From Metaphire vulgaris (lineage: Eukaryota; Annelida; Clitellata; Crassiclitellata; Megascolecidae), in assembly GCA_018105865.1 (NCBI GenBank), contig CM030861.1, forward strand, positions 8,726,584-8,790,583: a stretch of 64,000 bases of DNA, read 5' to 3'. This document shows positions 33,534 to 46,560 of this stretch, one piece after another (positions within the stretch are counted from its first letter, which is position 1; each line of letters opens with the position of its first letter). A program made the translations under genes and the position numbers. Under the pieces are notes generated by a model. It did no database searches, was not told the DNA's origin, and saw nothing but the letters and a program-made list of their open reading frames with translations.

Positions 33534-34144
33534 GGGTGAGCGGCCTCTAGCAGCGAGCTCACACGGGCAGGCGGCGGCGTCGTCGTCGTCGTCTGCTTAT
33601 AATGCGACCGCGTCTCGTTTCTAAGAAAGCGTCTCGTCGAACGCACGTCTGCTAAGAAACGCATACAGGTGAGCCGCGGCCGGCGCACAGACGACTGGAG
33701 GAGCCGCCTTCTGAGAAAACGTTTCAACACACACACACGCACACACATACACACACATACGCTCACACAGAGATCTACAACACAGCAAACCAGCACACGA
33801 CGGCCACAGAGGGCAAGAGAGCGCGACGAAGGAGGCGAGAGAGAGAGAGAGAGAGAAAGAGGCAGACAGGCAGGCGGACGTTGGCACGTACTGACGGCAC
33901 AACGCAGGCGTACACGATCGATTGGGGCCTCGCGGTATCCGCCTGTCGTTTGCAGGATTTCGTCGAAACTACCGAGAACTGCTCGTTGTCGTCGCTGTTA
34001 TTCGTCGCGCGCGGGCGCTAATCCACCCGGTCCCCCGGTCGTCGGAAGAAAGTCGTCGTCGTCGTCGGGGGCTGCGGAGGGGCGAAGGGGCGAAGGGGGA
34101 GGTCGTCTCATCGTACTCGTCGATGTCAGCCCCCCTCCCCCATC

Positions 34145-34300
34145 ATGACCGATGGACCGGCTAATCGCTACGCGGCTCTTGGAACGTCCTTCGTCGACGA
34201 CGGCCACCACCGCCACCACCAACACCACCACCAACACCACCACCTGGCGAGTGCCGTACCAGGTGTAGTTACAGGTGCTGCGGGGACACCTGGACCTGTG
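34145..34300 (+). CDS. MLYCD: Candidate first coding exon of MLYCD (His-rich)
   Basis: ATG at 34145 opens MTDGPANRYAALGTSFVDDG, then a His/Gln cluster (11 His in about 14 residues), then a small Ala/Gly/Val/Pro stretch. It ends at a strong donor, CTGTG|GTGAGT (34301). The 52 codons leave phase 0, which is what exon 2 at 49434 requires, and exon 2 has no ATG of its own. The sequence does not look like a classical mitochondrial presequence (two Asp early, few Arg). It could instead belong to another gene; a 15.1-kb intron would separate it from exon 2. Confidence 0.5.
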
Positions 34301-34606
34301 GTGAGTTCTGAGAAACGTTCTGTGTGCACTTTGCTTTGTAGCTGGCGCCGTTTCTCGTAATCGATCACTGTTTCCGGTAAACTTCTTGTCGCGAAGACCC
34401 TGGCCTCCGCAAACGACTGTCAAAACCACTGCTAATAATAAAATAGCAGATTAGAAAAAAAGCTGCACTTTGAAAAAGAATAATAGGATAACAGTCCTTA
34501 TCGCGTGACTTATGTAAGACGCGCTTCTTCGATAAGAACATTATACAAATATTTTGAAAATTCTAGTACTCATTACTTACTATGGCCTCTTCTCTGTCTC
34601 TGTCTG

Positions 34607-34750
<144 letters not shown>

Positions 34751-35409
34751 GTGAGAGAGAGAGAGTTTAGTGTTTAAAAAGGTTAGTTCTGCATTACGAC
34801 CAATCATGTTAAAACAGTGACTGTACCTTTACTATGCGCTTAATTAAGTACATTAGTTTATCTCGTAATCGCAATTAAAGTTTTGGGTTCGATGGATGTG
34901 CAGAGTGGAGTCAAATGAAAAGCATGACAAATACTTATTAATTATTAAAAAGAGTCCAGGTTTCGAGAGCAACATCCTGCACTATATGTACGGGAAAGCG
35001 TTTCAGTCTTTCAGAGCTCTTCTCTACGTGGAAAAAGCGTCCGAATATGACTTTAAAGACGTCGTGTGCTTGAGCGATTGTTTGAACTTTGTAACTTCCA
35101 CGAAACATCACAGCTGTTGTACAACAGTCAACTATCTAATTTAGTAATTTCTCACATGCCTCGCATCTTGATATCGTTCCCACGAGGAACGTTAATTGGC
35201 GTGACAGATCCACTTAGGGTCAGTCAATCAGCGATCGGATTTCTACAGCGGACTGTTTGCTGAATTTGTTCGTCCCAATGGATTAATTATCAGGTTTAAA
35301 AGGTTCACTTTTGCAGGCAATTTAGATAAACGCAGCCACTGTATACACCAGTTAATTGTCAAAGTATTGAACAAAAAGTTATAGCTATTAGAGTGGGGAA
35401 AAACACAGA

Positions 35410-35652
35410 TGTCCATGGGTCCATTTTTTTAGAACCCAATCCAACCCAACCCATCAAATCTCCAACCCATGCCGATGATAAGTTTAAATGACCCAACACC
35501 ACCCAACCCATTGCAATACATTACAGTTTCTTAAACCACGACTTATTTTCTGACCCAACCCAACCCACCATTAATATGGAACATTCTGACCCAACCCAAC
35601 CCAACCTAACCCATGTGTTAATCCAACCCATGGACATCTCTGGGGCAAACTA
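35410..35652. mobile_element. Probable MITE with 'CCAACCCAACCC' body
   Basis: 'cagatgtccatgggt' on the left mirrors 'cccatggacatctctg' on the right. The body is made of 'aacccaaccca' repeats. Flanks gggaaaaac / gggcaaac suggest an imperfect duplication. Confidence 0.7.
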
Positions 35653-36352
35653 TGCTGAACCCACTCTAAACCAATGTAGGGGATCGGGTCCCTATGGATC
35701 GCCGTCTCTGAACTTAAAATATGGAATTTCAAAAATGGATATTTCGGGAAGGACTTGCATTGAGACTGGAAAATGTGTTACCTGGTAGATCAAAAATTGG
35801 TGGGGCTCAACGAGTGCTGGGCCCCTACCATAATTATTGAGGGACCGGGGCCCCGATTGATTGACGCTCATACAGGCAGTGACCAAACCAGCCAGTCAAC
35901 TGGCCAGTCATCCAAACATTATTCAGTCGATCAATCAATCAATCACTTTTTGTGGCGTTCAATGTATTGAATGTATCGGGCAGTAGTATTCAGAAATCAT
36001 ATCTGCCATAGTTCCTGGTTGGATATCAATATACAGAGTTCAGACATTAGTTGGTATTGGCAGATATGACCAATTATTTCCAATGATAAATGTCTGACAA
36101 GAAAAAAATTTGAAGATAGTCTTTTCTTTTGCCCCAGGCTCCAGGCCCCCAGCAAGTAAATGTTAATGTAAATGGAGGCAAATAAAAATTTGAAAGTCTG
36201 TGAATAAAGTCAAATTTTATATTTACTATCGATACTTGGTTGCTATTGTTTTATAATTATGTATGACATACTACCATTGCATTTTCATACAACTTCTGTT
36301 CGGTATACAGTGGTTCGCACACAGGGTAAACCCTCCTGAACCACTTTAAACA

Positions 36353-36399
<47 letters not shown>

Positions 36400-36405
36400 T
36401 ATTAC

Positions 36406-36454
<49 letters not shown>

Positions 36455-36572
36455 TATATTATATTATTATTATTATTATATTATACTATTATTATATCAT
36501 TATATTATTTAAGATGATCTTGAATATATATAAATTTGATGAATTGATTATACATTATATTATATTATTATA

Positions 36573-36632
<60 letters not shown>
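36353..36632. repeat. (ATT)n and (TA)n cluster after a SINE 3' end
   Basis: Starts after 'gaaccactttaaacattg' (SINE tail) and runs through ATT and TA tracts. Confidence 0.9.
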
Positions 36633-36633
<1 letters not shown>

Positions 36634-37018
36634 CCTTCGAGCTCAAATAATGGAACCGAAATAGAAATTCCAATGTACTGTGTCGCTGGCTGTTATTTCA
36701 CATTCATAGAACCATTCTCATGAGCAGAAACAGCGAGCTATTACACGCAGGCATGTGCTAGTCTAATGTTTAGGCAGGCTAATTGCACTTAGAGGCATCG
36801 GACAGAATAGACTTGCAGTCCCTGTACCATCTGCATCGCCCAGTTCGCCTGTGGCCCTACCACGGAAAAAGTATTGCAACTGTCTCGTGAGTTCTAGTAA
36901 TGCTTTAGGGCTGCTTTCGACATTCGGTTATGATAATTGAGTTAGCTGTAATTGGCATTCCAGAGAAATCGAGTCTCGAATTACGTAGATTCGTAGAAAC
37001 GGAAGAAGAGGGTAGCTA

Positions 37019-37020
<2 letters not shown>

Positions 37021-37087
<67 letters not shown>

Positions 37088-37385
37088 CAGAGAGACAGAG
37101 ACAGAGAAAGAGATAGAGAGAAAGAGAAATGAGAGAGAGAGAGAGAGAGAAAGAGAAATGAGAGAGAGAGACAGACAGAGACAGAGAGACAGAGACAGAG
37201 AAAGAGAGAGACAGACAGAGACAGAGAGAAAGAGAGACAGAGAGAGACAGAGAAAAAGAGACAGAGAAAAAGAGACAGAGAAAAAGAGACAGAAAAAGAG
37301 ACAGAGAAAAAGAGACAGAGAAAAAGAGACAGAGAAAAAGAGAGAGAAAGAGAAGGAGAGATACAGACAGACAGAGGTAGAGACA
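37021..37385. repeat. (GA)n / GACAGAGAAAAA complex array
   Basis: Pure GA to 37079, then GACAGA and 'agagacagagaaaa' 12-14-bp units. Confidence 0.94.
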
Positions 37386-37520
37386 GACAGAGGCATTGAC
37401 TAGGAGGGAGAAAGAGCTTTTTAGAAGTAGGAATTGGTTGGAAATGTCGAAAACAGGCTTCTAACAATTAAATGGAATGACGGACGCAAGAAGAAACAAG
37501 TTTTAAAAAGGCCGCTGAAC
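37370..37520 (+). repeat. Arm of a 7-kb-spaced inverted duplication
   Basis: 'gaggcattgactaggaggga...ttagaagtaggaattggttgg...' matches in reverse complement at 44215-44345, including the adjoining GA/CT array. Confidence 0.85.
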
Positions 37521-37837
37521 GAGCATCAAATTGTCGAGCAACTCACGGCCTCGCGACTTCTTGCAACAACAGGGGGAAGTTTTTTTGCCTACCTAGCTCT
37601 TGTCTGGCAAACAGTGCTAATAAATCTCAGTTTGGACGGTTGCATGTTTGCCTGCACATTGAATCAAGTCATAAATAAACCCACTACGGATTGTATGCGG
37701 CTTTGACAGGAGTCATTATCGTCTTGCGCCAAAAAGTTAGAAACCACGCTGTAACGTTGACCTGGGATTTCGCTTACAATGGGGAACTTTATGACATTGG
37801 CCTACAATATGAAAAAATACTTAGAAAATTTGCCCTA

Positions 37838-38244
37838 GGGGCTGTCCATTAATTATGTCAACAATTTTGGGGCAAATTTCGACCTCCTCCCTTGTCAACA
37901 ACTGTCAACTTTCTGTGACTCCCTAAAATTATGTCAAAAACTTTTGACCCCCCTCCTAAGAACAGTGACGGATCCCCCTAAAAAGATTAGGTTAATATTT
38001 TTTGTGCAGTGATGATCTTTTCCTCATTTTTTTGCTCATCAAGTGTCAAAATTATTACCTTTTTTACTTGTCATGCTTTTCTTCGTTGTAATAAATAGCA
38101 TTCCATGAAAGGTTCTATTTGTATTATTTGTAAAAAAGTGAAATTGCTAATGTCAACGTCTTTTGACCCCTCGCCCCCTGTCAACAACTGACAAACTTTT
38201 AAAATCCCTCCCCTATTTTATTGACGTAATTAATGGACAGCCCC
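37838..38244. mobile_element. MITE GGGGCTGTCCATTAATTA with TA flanks
   Basis: Inverted ends GGGGCTGTCCATTAATTA / TAATTAATGGACAGCCCC flanked by TA on both sides. Sister of 21315-21731; internal module 'ttttttacttgtca'. Confidence 0.9.
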
Positions 38245-38628
38245 TAGGCTGTGGCGTACCTAGGGTATAGGACCGTATGGCAGGAGGGCAGATTCTTTGA
38301 GCGGCACTAGAAGGGGGCGCCAAAAAACCCGTGATCTTAATCTAGACGGCGTAGATTAAAAAAGAAAGCTGAGAAAAAACCGACTTTGAGCACACCATAG
38401 ACCAGTTCGCACCAGTAAAAGCAAGAAAAGTGTACATGTATTTTTTAATCTTGTGTCGTTAAATTGTCATAATTTGCTAATTAAAGACTTCTTCGCCTAA
38501 TAATTTCATTTTCTGATCCCTCTGGCATGAGCACCAAATAGAAGCGTAACTAGCCGTAAGGTGTAGCAACTATTTTACCTTCATATCTTTGTGTATCAAC
38601 CGTCCAACTATAGCCCGTTTAGGCTATT

Positions 38629-38840
38629 TGCGCATTTTGAAACTGCTAGTTTTCCACAGACGGTAATTTTCGCGCAATTTGAAACTGCTAGTTATCCACA
38701 GACGGTAATTTTCGCACAATTTGAAACTGCTAGTTTTCCACAGACGGTAATTTTCGCGCAATTTGAAACTGCTAGTTATCCGAAAAACGGCAACTTTCGC
38801 TCAATTTGAAACTGCTAGTTTTCCACAGACGGTATTTTTT
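38629..38840. repeat. 42-bp minisatellite (five units)
   Basis: Units 'gaaactgctagttttccaca...' repeat every 42 bp. Alternate units differ (ttttcc against ttatcc), so there is an 84-bp higher-order period. It stays open in one frame as a 14-residue repeat FAQFETASxPQTVI, but I see no gene context. Confidence 0.92.
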
Positions 38841-39099
38841 GTCCACAAGTCCAGGTTTTGAGCGATTTTGTCTGTAAGTTCATTTGCTGATACGTTATAT
38901 CGCGATAAGGGAAACAAACTTGAATAAACCTATTCGCTAACACTTCTTCGTATCGTATAGGCCCAAATGAGATCGTCATTTCAACATATCTTTTTGGCTG
39001 CCCGCCTTTTATATCTTTCGCGAAACGCCGTTAGATTTCCAAGAACTGAGACACTTGTACAGTAGTCCTCGGCGTTTGGTTGAATCTTGGAAGTCTAGG

Positions 39100-39441
39100 G
39101 ATTCCTGTCAGCTCTTCGCGTTAGGCTTAAACTTAACGCGATTTCAAGCAGCTTAGGAGGCATCAGGGGCGTAGCGACGGGGGTATATCGGTATAAACCC
39201 CCAAATCAGTCTACCTTAAAGTTTTTATGTGATTTATATGTGGTTATATGTGGTTATATGTAGTTTATATGGTTTATAGTTAAGGTTTATACCCCCCCAA
39301 ACATTTATACCCTCCCAAATCATATTCCTGGCTACGCCCCTGGGAGGTATTACTGTCCGTGTGAAAGCCACTAGGAGCGTTAACGGGGCTTGAACCTGCT
39401 TACCGCTCCAGCGAGTAATCCACTCTGCCATCTTCCGCACC
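39100..39441 (-). mobile_element. tRNA-derived SINE split by a MITE
   Basis: The reverse complement shows GGCAGAGTGGATTACTCGC (A-box region) and GGTTCAAGCCCC (B box, about 39385-39396), then the family body. The MITE 39164-39342 interrupts it after 'aatacctcc'. Confidence 0.82.
39164..39342. mobile_element. hAT-type MITE, family CAGGGGCGTAGC
   Basis: Ends CAGGGGCGTAGCGACGG / TGGCTACGCCCCTG; duplication GGAGGCAT / GGAGGTAT. Sister at 58760-58923. Confidence 0.92.
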
Positions 39442-39450
39442 CAAGCGTTA

Positions 39451-40077
39451 GGGGCTGTCCATAAATGACGTCACACACTTGTAAGTAACTTCCAACTCAT
39501 GTAAATAAGCTCACATAGTCATTATAACTCATGCATAGCAATCCAAAAAAACAGTAAGTGTCTTTAGGTCATCAAAATACAAGGTGTGTCCAATCAAATT
39601 TCGTTTCGAATGACGTCAAAGCCTAGTATACAATCAAATGGGGAGGGTTCTAACATTTGTGACGACGGGGGAGAGGGTTTCCAGAAATGTGACGTCACAT
39701 AACACTAAATATTGTTATTGTTATTAATACCTCAATGCTATGCTACCGCAAAGTTGGACGCATTTTACACTTATAATAATTATTATCATACTTCATTTTT
39801 AAAAGAATTTGAGAAAGTTTCTGAATGTCATTTCAACTATAATAGTTATAATGAGTATTTTCAAACGAATTCAATGCAATACCCGCTTCATTCAAAAAAT
39901 AGGTGATTTGAAACATTAAATATAATTTTGACATTGAAAAGATGACAAGATGACTGGGAGCGAACGCGTTGTGGCATCTTATCTGAGGGAGTCTGACTTT
40001 TATGACGACGTGTGACGAACGGGAGGTGGAGTCAAAAAACAGCCAAAGTCGCGTGAAGTCATTTATGGACAGCCCCT
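39451..40077. mobile_element. MITE GGGGCTGTCCATAAATGACGTCA (627 bp)
   Basis: Ends GGGGCTGTCCATAAATGACG / ATTTATGGACAGCCCC. Contains several 'gacgtca' motifs. It abuts the 5' head of the SINE at 39441. Confidence 0.88.
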
Positions 40078-40138
40078 CACAGCATGCTGTTCCCGCATTT
40101 TCTGTTCATGTAGTTATACTCAGGCTGTTCATATATGC

Positions 40139-40174
40139 AGATATATATATATATATATATATATATAGGTGAAA

Positions 40175-40220
<46 letters not shown>
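40139..40220. repeat. (TA)n microsatellite
   Basis: Two TA runs separated by 'ggtgaaagcttta'. Confidence 0.93.
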
Positions 40221-40223
<3 letters not shown>

Positions 40224-40592
40224 CGTGAGGGAAACTACAAAACAAGGTTAGTGTGTGGTTAAACAGAGCCACAGAGAAGACGGGGTGAATGTTTAGATAA
40301 GTGAGACTGTTGTTGCGAAATTTCCTGAAAACGCTTTGTGAGCGCCTAGCAGGTGTGAAGGTACCAACTGTTTTACAAGCAGAATTAAATATACCAGATA
40401 TTTTATTTATCGATTTCATGTCGATCTCAGAGCATATCGTGCAAAATAGCGCTATAAACATGTATCTGTGATTTTATTGCGGACAGAGACTGTGCCACGG
40501 TTAATTGAGCACTGTTTCGTATAATTCCGACTGTAGAAAAATAGTCCTATATGTCCTGCAATCGTTTCACTAAACTTGACTCTAGTACAGAA

Positions 40593-40779
40593 CAGTGGCG
40601 GCTCCACCGGGGGGCCAAGGGGACCCGTGCCCCCCTAATGAGAGCCTGGCCCCCAGTGGCCCCCCCAGTTGGGACCCTATACTTAATGCTACATACATTA
40701 AACAACAAATGGTTGGCCCCATGATTAGAAGTTGCCCCCCCAACGGCCCCCCACTTGCCAAATCCTAGAGCCGCCACTG
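40593..40779. mobile_element. hAT-type MITE, family CAGTGGCGGCTC
   Basis: Ends CAGTGGCGGCTCCACC / AGAGCCGCCACTG. The flanking repeat is 12 bp (tctagtacagaa) rather than the 8 bp seen at other copies. Confidence 0.9.
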
Positions 40780-41309
40780 TCTAGTACAGAATACAGATAA
40801 ACGAGATAAACGAGAAAAATATACTTAATAATAAGGATCATTGATCACGGGTTTATTACTGTAATAGAGAAGCCTGTGAACTGCGAATCTGATTTGCACG
40901 ACAGCTTTCAATATTTAGTAACTTGAACGTAGATCCTAGTATTATTAGGTCTACTGCGCCCTATTTGTTCTACATAGTTAGACCCTGTTTGTACCAGAAA
41001 TTATTTATATTTATAGTTGGACTTCTATAATGAGTTTAGCTGGGCTTGTTTGATTCACATCCGCTTTTAACACGCAAACGATGGTACATGCAGTAACACT
41101 TCGCTTAATTGGCAATTGATTGAATGTATATTCTATCGTTCGTTCGAATCTAATCCTAAACTTCTATAGCGCCACTTCGTAACGCACAGAACCGTCGATG
41201 ACACACCAAAACAAAATCATTCGAGATCCAGGTCACAGCCTGTCAGTCCAAGGTGTTCGGCCGGACAACCAAGTGACAGTCTATGGTGGATAAGCCAGGT
41301 CAAAAAGAG

Positions 41310-41800
41310 GGGCACAGACATTCTCCCCTGGACATTATTCCCCCGGACATTACCCTCGGACATTATCCCCCCGGACATCCCCCGGACATTACCCCCCCCC
41401 CCGGCAAAGAAGCAATGAACAATGTAAATCAATATCATAGATCTTAATTTTAAAAGGTACTCATTGGTTATCTGATGCCATGGCTGCCGTCAGTATCGTT
41501 TAGGGTCAGTGTTTCGTGTCTGGTTTATGGTGTGGATAACGATTATAGTCAAAGCCCATAGAGTAAACAGAGGGGGGATTATGTCCGGCAGTGTCATTTC
41601 AAAGGGTGTGTCGGGGATAATGTTCTGGGGATTATGTCCAGGGGAGAATGTCCTACGCCCCAAAAAGATGGGGTTTAATCTTGTTCTAAAACTTGGCAGT
41701 GAATTTGTGGGCGATCACTGAGAAGAGTGTACGACATTATCCCCTGGACATTATTTTTCCCCAGACATTATTCCCCCGGACTTATTCCCCCACCCGGGGC
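41310..41800. repeat. GGACATTA(T)CCCC repeat region
   Basis: Runs of 'ggacattatccccc' at 41330-41395 and again at 41737-41790, with the inverse 'gggataatgtcc' between (41575-41655). This suggests an inverted-repeat element whose ends I cannot fix. A related fragment lies at about 42150-42200. Confidence 0.6.
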
Positions 41801-42219
41801 AAAGAAGTAATAAACAATGTAAGTCAATATCACAGATTTTAATTTAAAAAAATTAAAATGGTGGTGTAGTTTTATGCTTAATCAAGCATTTGATAACAGT
41901 TTAAACTGCCACTTTTCTGGTATATTACCGGTAGTCTAGAATTCTAAAAACGAATTAGGTGTCCAAACCCAATTTCATAGCACGTCGCCGGCTTTATAAG
42001 AACGTCATGAGGATCATTGACTAGAACGGATAGCTAGGTGAAACCTTTAAAAAGACCGGTGAATAGAAACGATTTCAATTTTGATTTAGAGAAGATTTCA
42101 ATAGTGATGGCGACACTATTATTTCCCATTCATCACCGCACCAGCAGGGTTCGTCAAAACCCATTGAGTAAACAAAGGGGGGTTATGTCCGGGGATTTCT
42201 TCAGTTCATCAGGTGTACC

Positions 42220-42490
42220 CAGGACTTTTTTGTGCCGGAGCGAGGCGGAGCGGCGCTCCGGAAAATCCGGACCGCGTTCCGGAAAATCCGAAGACTGGTT
42301 TTTTGCCAAATTACGTTTATTAAATAGAAAATTTAGAACTATATCTATCTAAACATTGTTGTATTGTATTGATTCATTATATATATATATATATATATAC
42401 CTGTGTGTATATATATATAGCTACGTGACTACGTCATGTTGACAAGTGACTTCCGACTGTTGCGCTCCGAAAAATATATTTTTTGCCCTG
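42220..42490. mobile_element. hAT-type MITE, family CAGGACTTTTTTG
   Basis: Ends CAGGACTTTTTTGTGCC / TTTTTTGCCCTG; perfect 8-bp duplication GGTGTACC. Sister of 23933-24197. Includes an internal TA tract. Confidence 0.92.
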
Positions 42491-42549
42491 GGTGTACCAG
42501 GGGATGTCCAGGGGACTGTTGCGCATGACTACCCCCCAATATTTTTTGC

Positions 42550-42601
<52 letters not shown>

Positions 42602-42765
42602 AGAACTAATGAAGATGAGGATCTACAGTATACTATCTAGTCGAGTATTTGTTTGTTTGCACCGAAAGTTTGAAAGGAGGTAGCTATACTGTAGGTTCCT
42701 TGTACCAAGTGGTTTGTACCAGGAGGCATATTTGAAAGTGTATTCTTGCTTTAAGCGTTATCCAT

Positions 42766-42805
<40 letters not shown>

Positions 42806-42808
<3 letters not shown>

Positions 42809-42890
42809 CCCTCAGTACTTAGTTCCTGAGGGACTTATTACAAAAAAGTGTCCGGAGACAGAAAAATATATACTTTTCAGCTCTCGTCTG

Positions 42891-42893
<3 letters not shown>
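42806..42893 (+). mobile_element. LINE 3' UTR-like segment between TA tracts
   Basis: 'ctcagtacttagttcctgag' to 'gtgtccggagacag' and 'cttttcagctctcgtct' is the same as 131-222, next to the LINE at 253-750. Shorter relatives are at 53185-53210 and 53441-53500. TA tracts flank it (42769-42805, 42894-42945). Confidence 0.75.
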
Positions 42894-42947
<54 letters not shown>

Positions 42948-44214
42948 GCAATACAGGCCTAGTTGAAATGATGAGGTAGGTTTGCAAGTTGACTATGAAC
43001 TGAAAAAGATGTAGAAATGGATTTTAAAGATGTGGGGACAGCAGAATATGTAGATACGTCTATATTTGAGCAAGGGAGTTGCATAGATTGAGTCACGCCG
43101 ACTTTTATTGTTGTTTTGCTCCATTTCAGGCCCCAAGTACAAAATTTGTTTTAGATTAGGCATGAAACGCCAACGCACTCGAAGTTACTCGTTAACTAGA
43201 AACCATATAGGTTCAAAAGTCCGCCCGACTTAGATATGACTATGATTGACATACAGGTATATACACGTTCGCGGTTACCTTGTTTGTCATAGGTATAATA
43301 TATAAAACCTGGCTATACTGCATGAGAGTGACGTTTTAATTTTATTGTTTAATTACTATAATTGGATACCAAATATTATTCCTGTCAAGTACTTTGCGTT
43401 TCTATTACCTGCAGTAAAATCCAATATACAGTAGGCCAATTATCTTGTTATTTATTGTAGAGACCAGGTCCTAGTATAGCGAGCAGTCGAGCTCTTTCTT
43501 AAATACAGTGATGTACAAAAGTCTAGAATCGCCTTTTCTTTTAAATGTGTTTTCTATTTTATTTCTATAGTTCTCTTTCGTTTCCTCTTTTGTTATTTCT
43601 TTCCCTCTATACTGTATTAGTTTTTCTTTTATATACTTTCTTTAGTCTTTCTAGAATATTAATTACGTATTTCGTTCCACATTAATTTCGGCTGGCACCA
43701 ATTGTCTCTTGTGCTGAGCTCGTGAGTTGTGCATAAGACGAAATACAACTGGACTTTTCTTTAGTCTCTGGATCTTTTCAAATGCTATAACCTGCTGACC
43801 TTGGTTGCATTATGCAATAAAAGGCAGTTTTAAGCTTCTTATAGAGTTAAAAATCGGACACAGTGTCCGGGGCCCCGCGTATCTTAGGGGCCCCGCGCCG
43901 CGCGCAAACGTTTTTTGCTTGCTTGCGAACATTGAAAAACGTGCGATTATCTTTTTTGCTTGTCAACATCCAAAAACGTCTATATAGAGATGGCCTGTTT
44001 TGCTTCTTCTCAACATTCAGAACAGGTTGGAGATTACCTTTTTCGTTTGCCAACATTTGATCTTCACATCCAGGGCCCCGGAAGCCGCCGGGTGCCCGGG
44101 GCCTCACGCAGGTATAAGACGGGGCTGGTTTTCAGGACGATTTTTGTTGAGCAATAACTAATTAGCGCTATAAAATCTAGAGTTAGGCGACGTCTCTTTC
44201 CGTGTCTTTTCCGC

Positions 44215-44500
44215 TCAGCGGCCTTTTTAAAACTTGTTTCTTCTTGGCGTCATTCCAGTTAATTGTTAGAAGCCTGTTTTTGACATTTCCAACCAATTCC
44301 TACTTCTAAAAACTCTCCCTCCCTCCTAGTCAATGCCTCTGTCTGTCTCTGCCTCTGTCTGTCTGTATCTCTCCTTCTCTCTCTTTCTCTTTCTCTCTCT
44401 TTTTCTCTGTCTCTTTTTCTCTGTCTCTCTTTCTCTGTCTCCTTTTCTCTGTCTCTTTTTCTCTGTCTCTTTTTCTCTGTCTCTCTCTGTCTCTCTTTTC
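44215..44500 (-). repeat. Second arm of the 7-kb-spaced inverted duplication
   Basis: Reverse complement of 37370-37520, continuing into a CT array that mirrors the GA array at 37180-37370. Confidence 0.85.
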
Positions 44501-44875
44501 TCTATAGTATAGTCTGCCTTGCTGCTTCTCCTTTTCCATTCTGACGGATCTCTTGAAATGACCCTGTCCGACTGGCCACTAAGTTTCGGCTATAAAAATC
44601 TTTATTCGTGACAAGCACAGCAACAAAATAGTACGCAAACAAGGAATAACACAAATGAAGTGAACAAAACTAAATAAAATAAACTAATAATAAGCTAATA
44701 AACTAAACACAAACTGTACACAGTTACAGTACAACCACTATCACTGCCCGTCCAACCAATGCGGTACCTGCTTTCGAAAGGCCCCTAGAAATATACGAGA
44801 TTTTACTTACTTACTTTCTTTCTCAGATCAGCAGTGTAAATCAAGCTAATTTCAAATATAATTGCAGAAAGTAGA

Positions 44876-45023
44876 GTGAGAGTGAGTGAGTGAGAGAGTG
44901 AGTGAGAGAGAGAATGAGAGATAGATAGGTAGAGAGGGAGAGATGGAGAGAAAGAGAGAGAGAGAGATAAAGAGAGGTAGAGAGGGAGAGCGAGAGAGAT
45001 AGGGAAGAGAGGGAGAGAGAGGG

Positions 45024-45078
<55 letters not shown>

Positions 45079-45143
45079 AAAAGAGAGAGGAAGAAAGAAA
45101 GGAAAGAGAGGAGAGAGAGAGGGAAAGATAGGAGAGAAGATGG

Positions 45144-45218
<75 letters not shown>

Positions 45219-45314
45219 AAGAAAGAAAGAAAAGAGAAAGAAAAAAAAAGAAGAAAGAAAGAGAGAAAGAGAGAGAGAGGAAGAGAGGGAGAGATAGGGG
45301 ATAGAGAGAGAGAT

Positions 45315-45360
<46 letters not shown>
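44876..45360. repeat. Complex GA / TA array
   Basis: GA, GAAA and TA tracts alternate in three similar blocks ('gagagatggatttatata'-like), suggesting tandem duplication of a compound microsatellite. Confidence 0.92.
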
Positions 45361-45361
<1 letters not shown>

Positions 45362-45793
45362 GAGAGAGGGGGGTTAGTATTCAGTGACCATATACGCAGC
45401 GTGGTCGGTTTTTTTATATTGGCACACAAACCTGATTTCTGCAAACGATTTTTACTGTCTTCCGTTCTGAAAGCGTTTCTTGACCGGGCTCTCCTAAATC
45501 CGTCTGCAGTCGGGTTTCCTTCAACGAGATGAACGATTCTCCGATTACTTTATATGGCGCGCATTGCTTACTTGCTTTGGCGCTTTCCTCCGCAAAGGAG
45601 AAAATACATAGTGTTCTTTAAAGCAGTTAATAAAAAGGTTCATGCTACAATGCATAAAAGGATTTAAACATTACCGGATTAAATGTCGTATAGCTAAGAT
45701 GGAAAGCATGGTAAAATTTAATCTCTCTGTCCGTCCCTCCGTCCATCTGTCTATTTGTCTGTCTGTCTGTCTATCTATTCATATGTTTGTCTG

Positions 45794-46086
45794 CAGTGGC
45801 GTAGCCAGGATTTTTCCAAGGGCGGTTATGGTTCCTGTGTTTGCAAAAACACGTTATCATCATTCATTAACAGCGGCACAAAAGGGAAAAATCTGACGAG
45901 CAAAAAAGGGTCGTCAGTTATTATTATGCTTTGATATTATAATTTAAATATATAGGTATATAGTGATCGCAATAAAAATTAATTTTCGGTCGTCAATGGG
46001 AGGGGTTTAACCTCCAAACCCAACCCTCTTCTCTACGCTGCGAACAGCCAAAGGGGTTAACCCCAACCCCTTTGGCTACGCCACAA
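45794..46086. mobile_element. hAT-type MITE, family CAGTGGCGTAGCC
   Basis: Starts CAGTGGCGTAGCCAGG, ends TTGGCTACGCCACAA; duplication TTTGTCTG / TCTGTCTG. Confidence 0.87.
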
Positions 46087-46239
46087 TCTGTCTGTCCATA
46101 TGTGCGTGAAATGTGACTAGTCCGGTTGTTTGCGCTACATTAACATTAACATTAACATTAACATTAACAATTAACATTAACTCATTAACATTATAATGAA
46201 TTGCAGAGCAGAAAGTAGAGTGAGAGTGAGTTGATATGA

Positions 46240-46560
<321 letters not shown>

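Larger units (their letters stand above)
33360..34420 (+). promoter_or_regulatory. CpG-rich promoter-like region
   Basis: CG dinucleotides are abundant here (for example the gtcgtcgtcgtc runs and 33540-34140) and sparse in most of the window. It encloses a (GA)n tract and the candidate first exon of MLYCD. I infer a promoter plus 5' UTR; I see no clear TATA box. The boundary is approximate. Confidence 0.55.

Noticed and set aside
34896..35263. Two overlapping frames of 82 and 65 residues
   Set aside because: No recognisable motif or splice context; composition fits random intron DNA.
38591..38809. 72-residue frame with 14-residue repeats as a gene
   Set aside because: Explained by the 42-bp minisatellite; kept only as a repeat and a finding.
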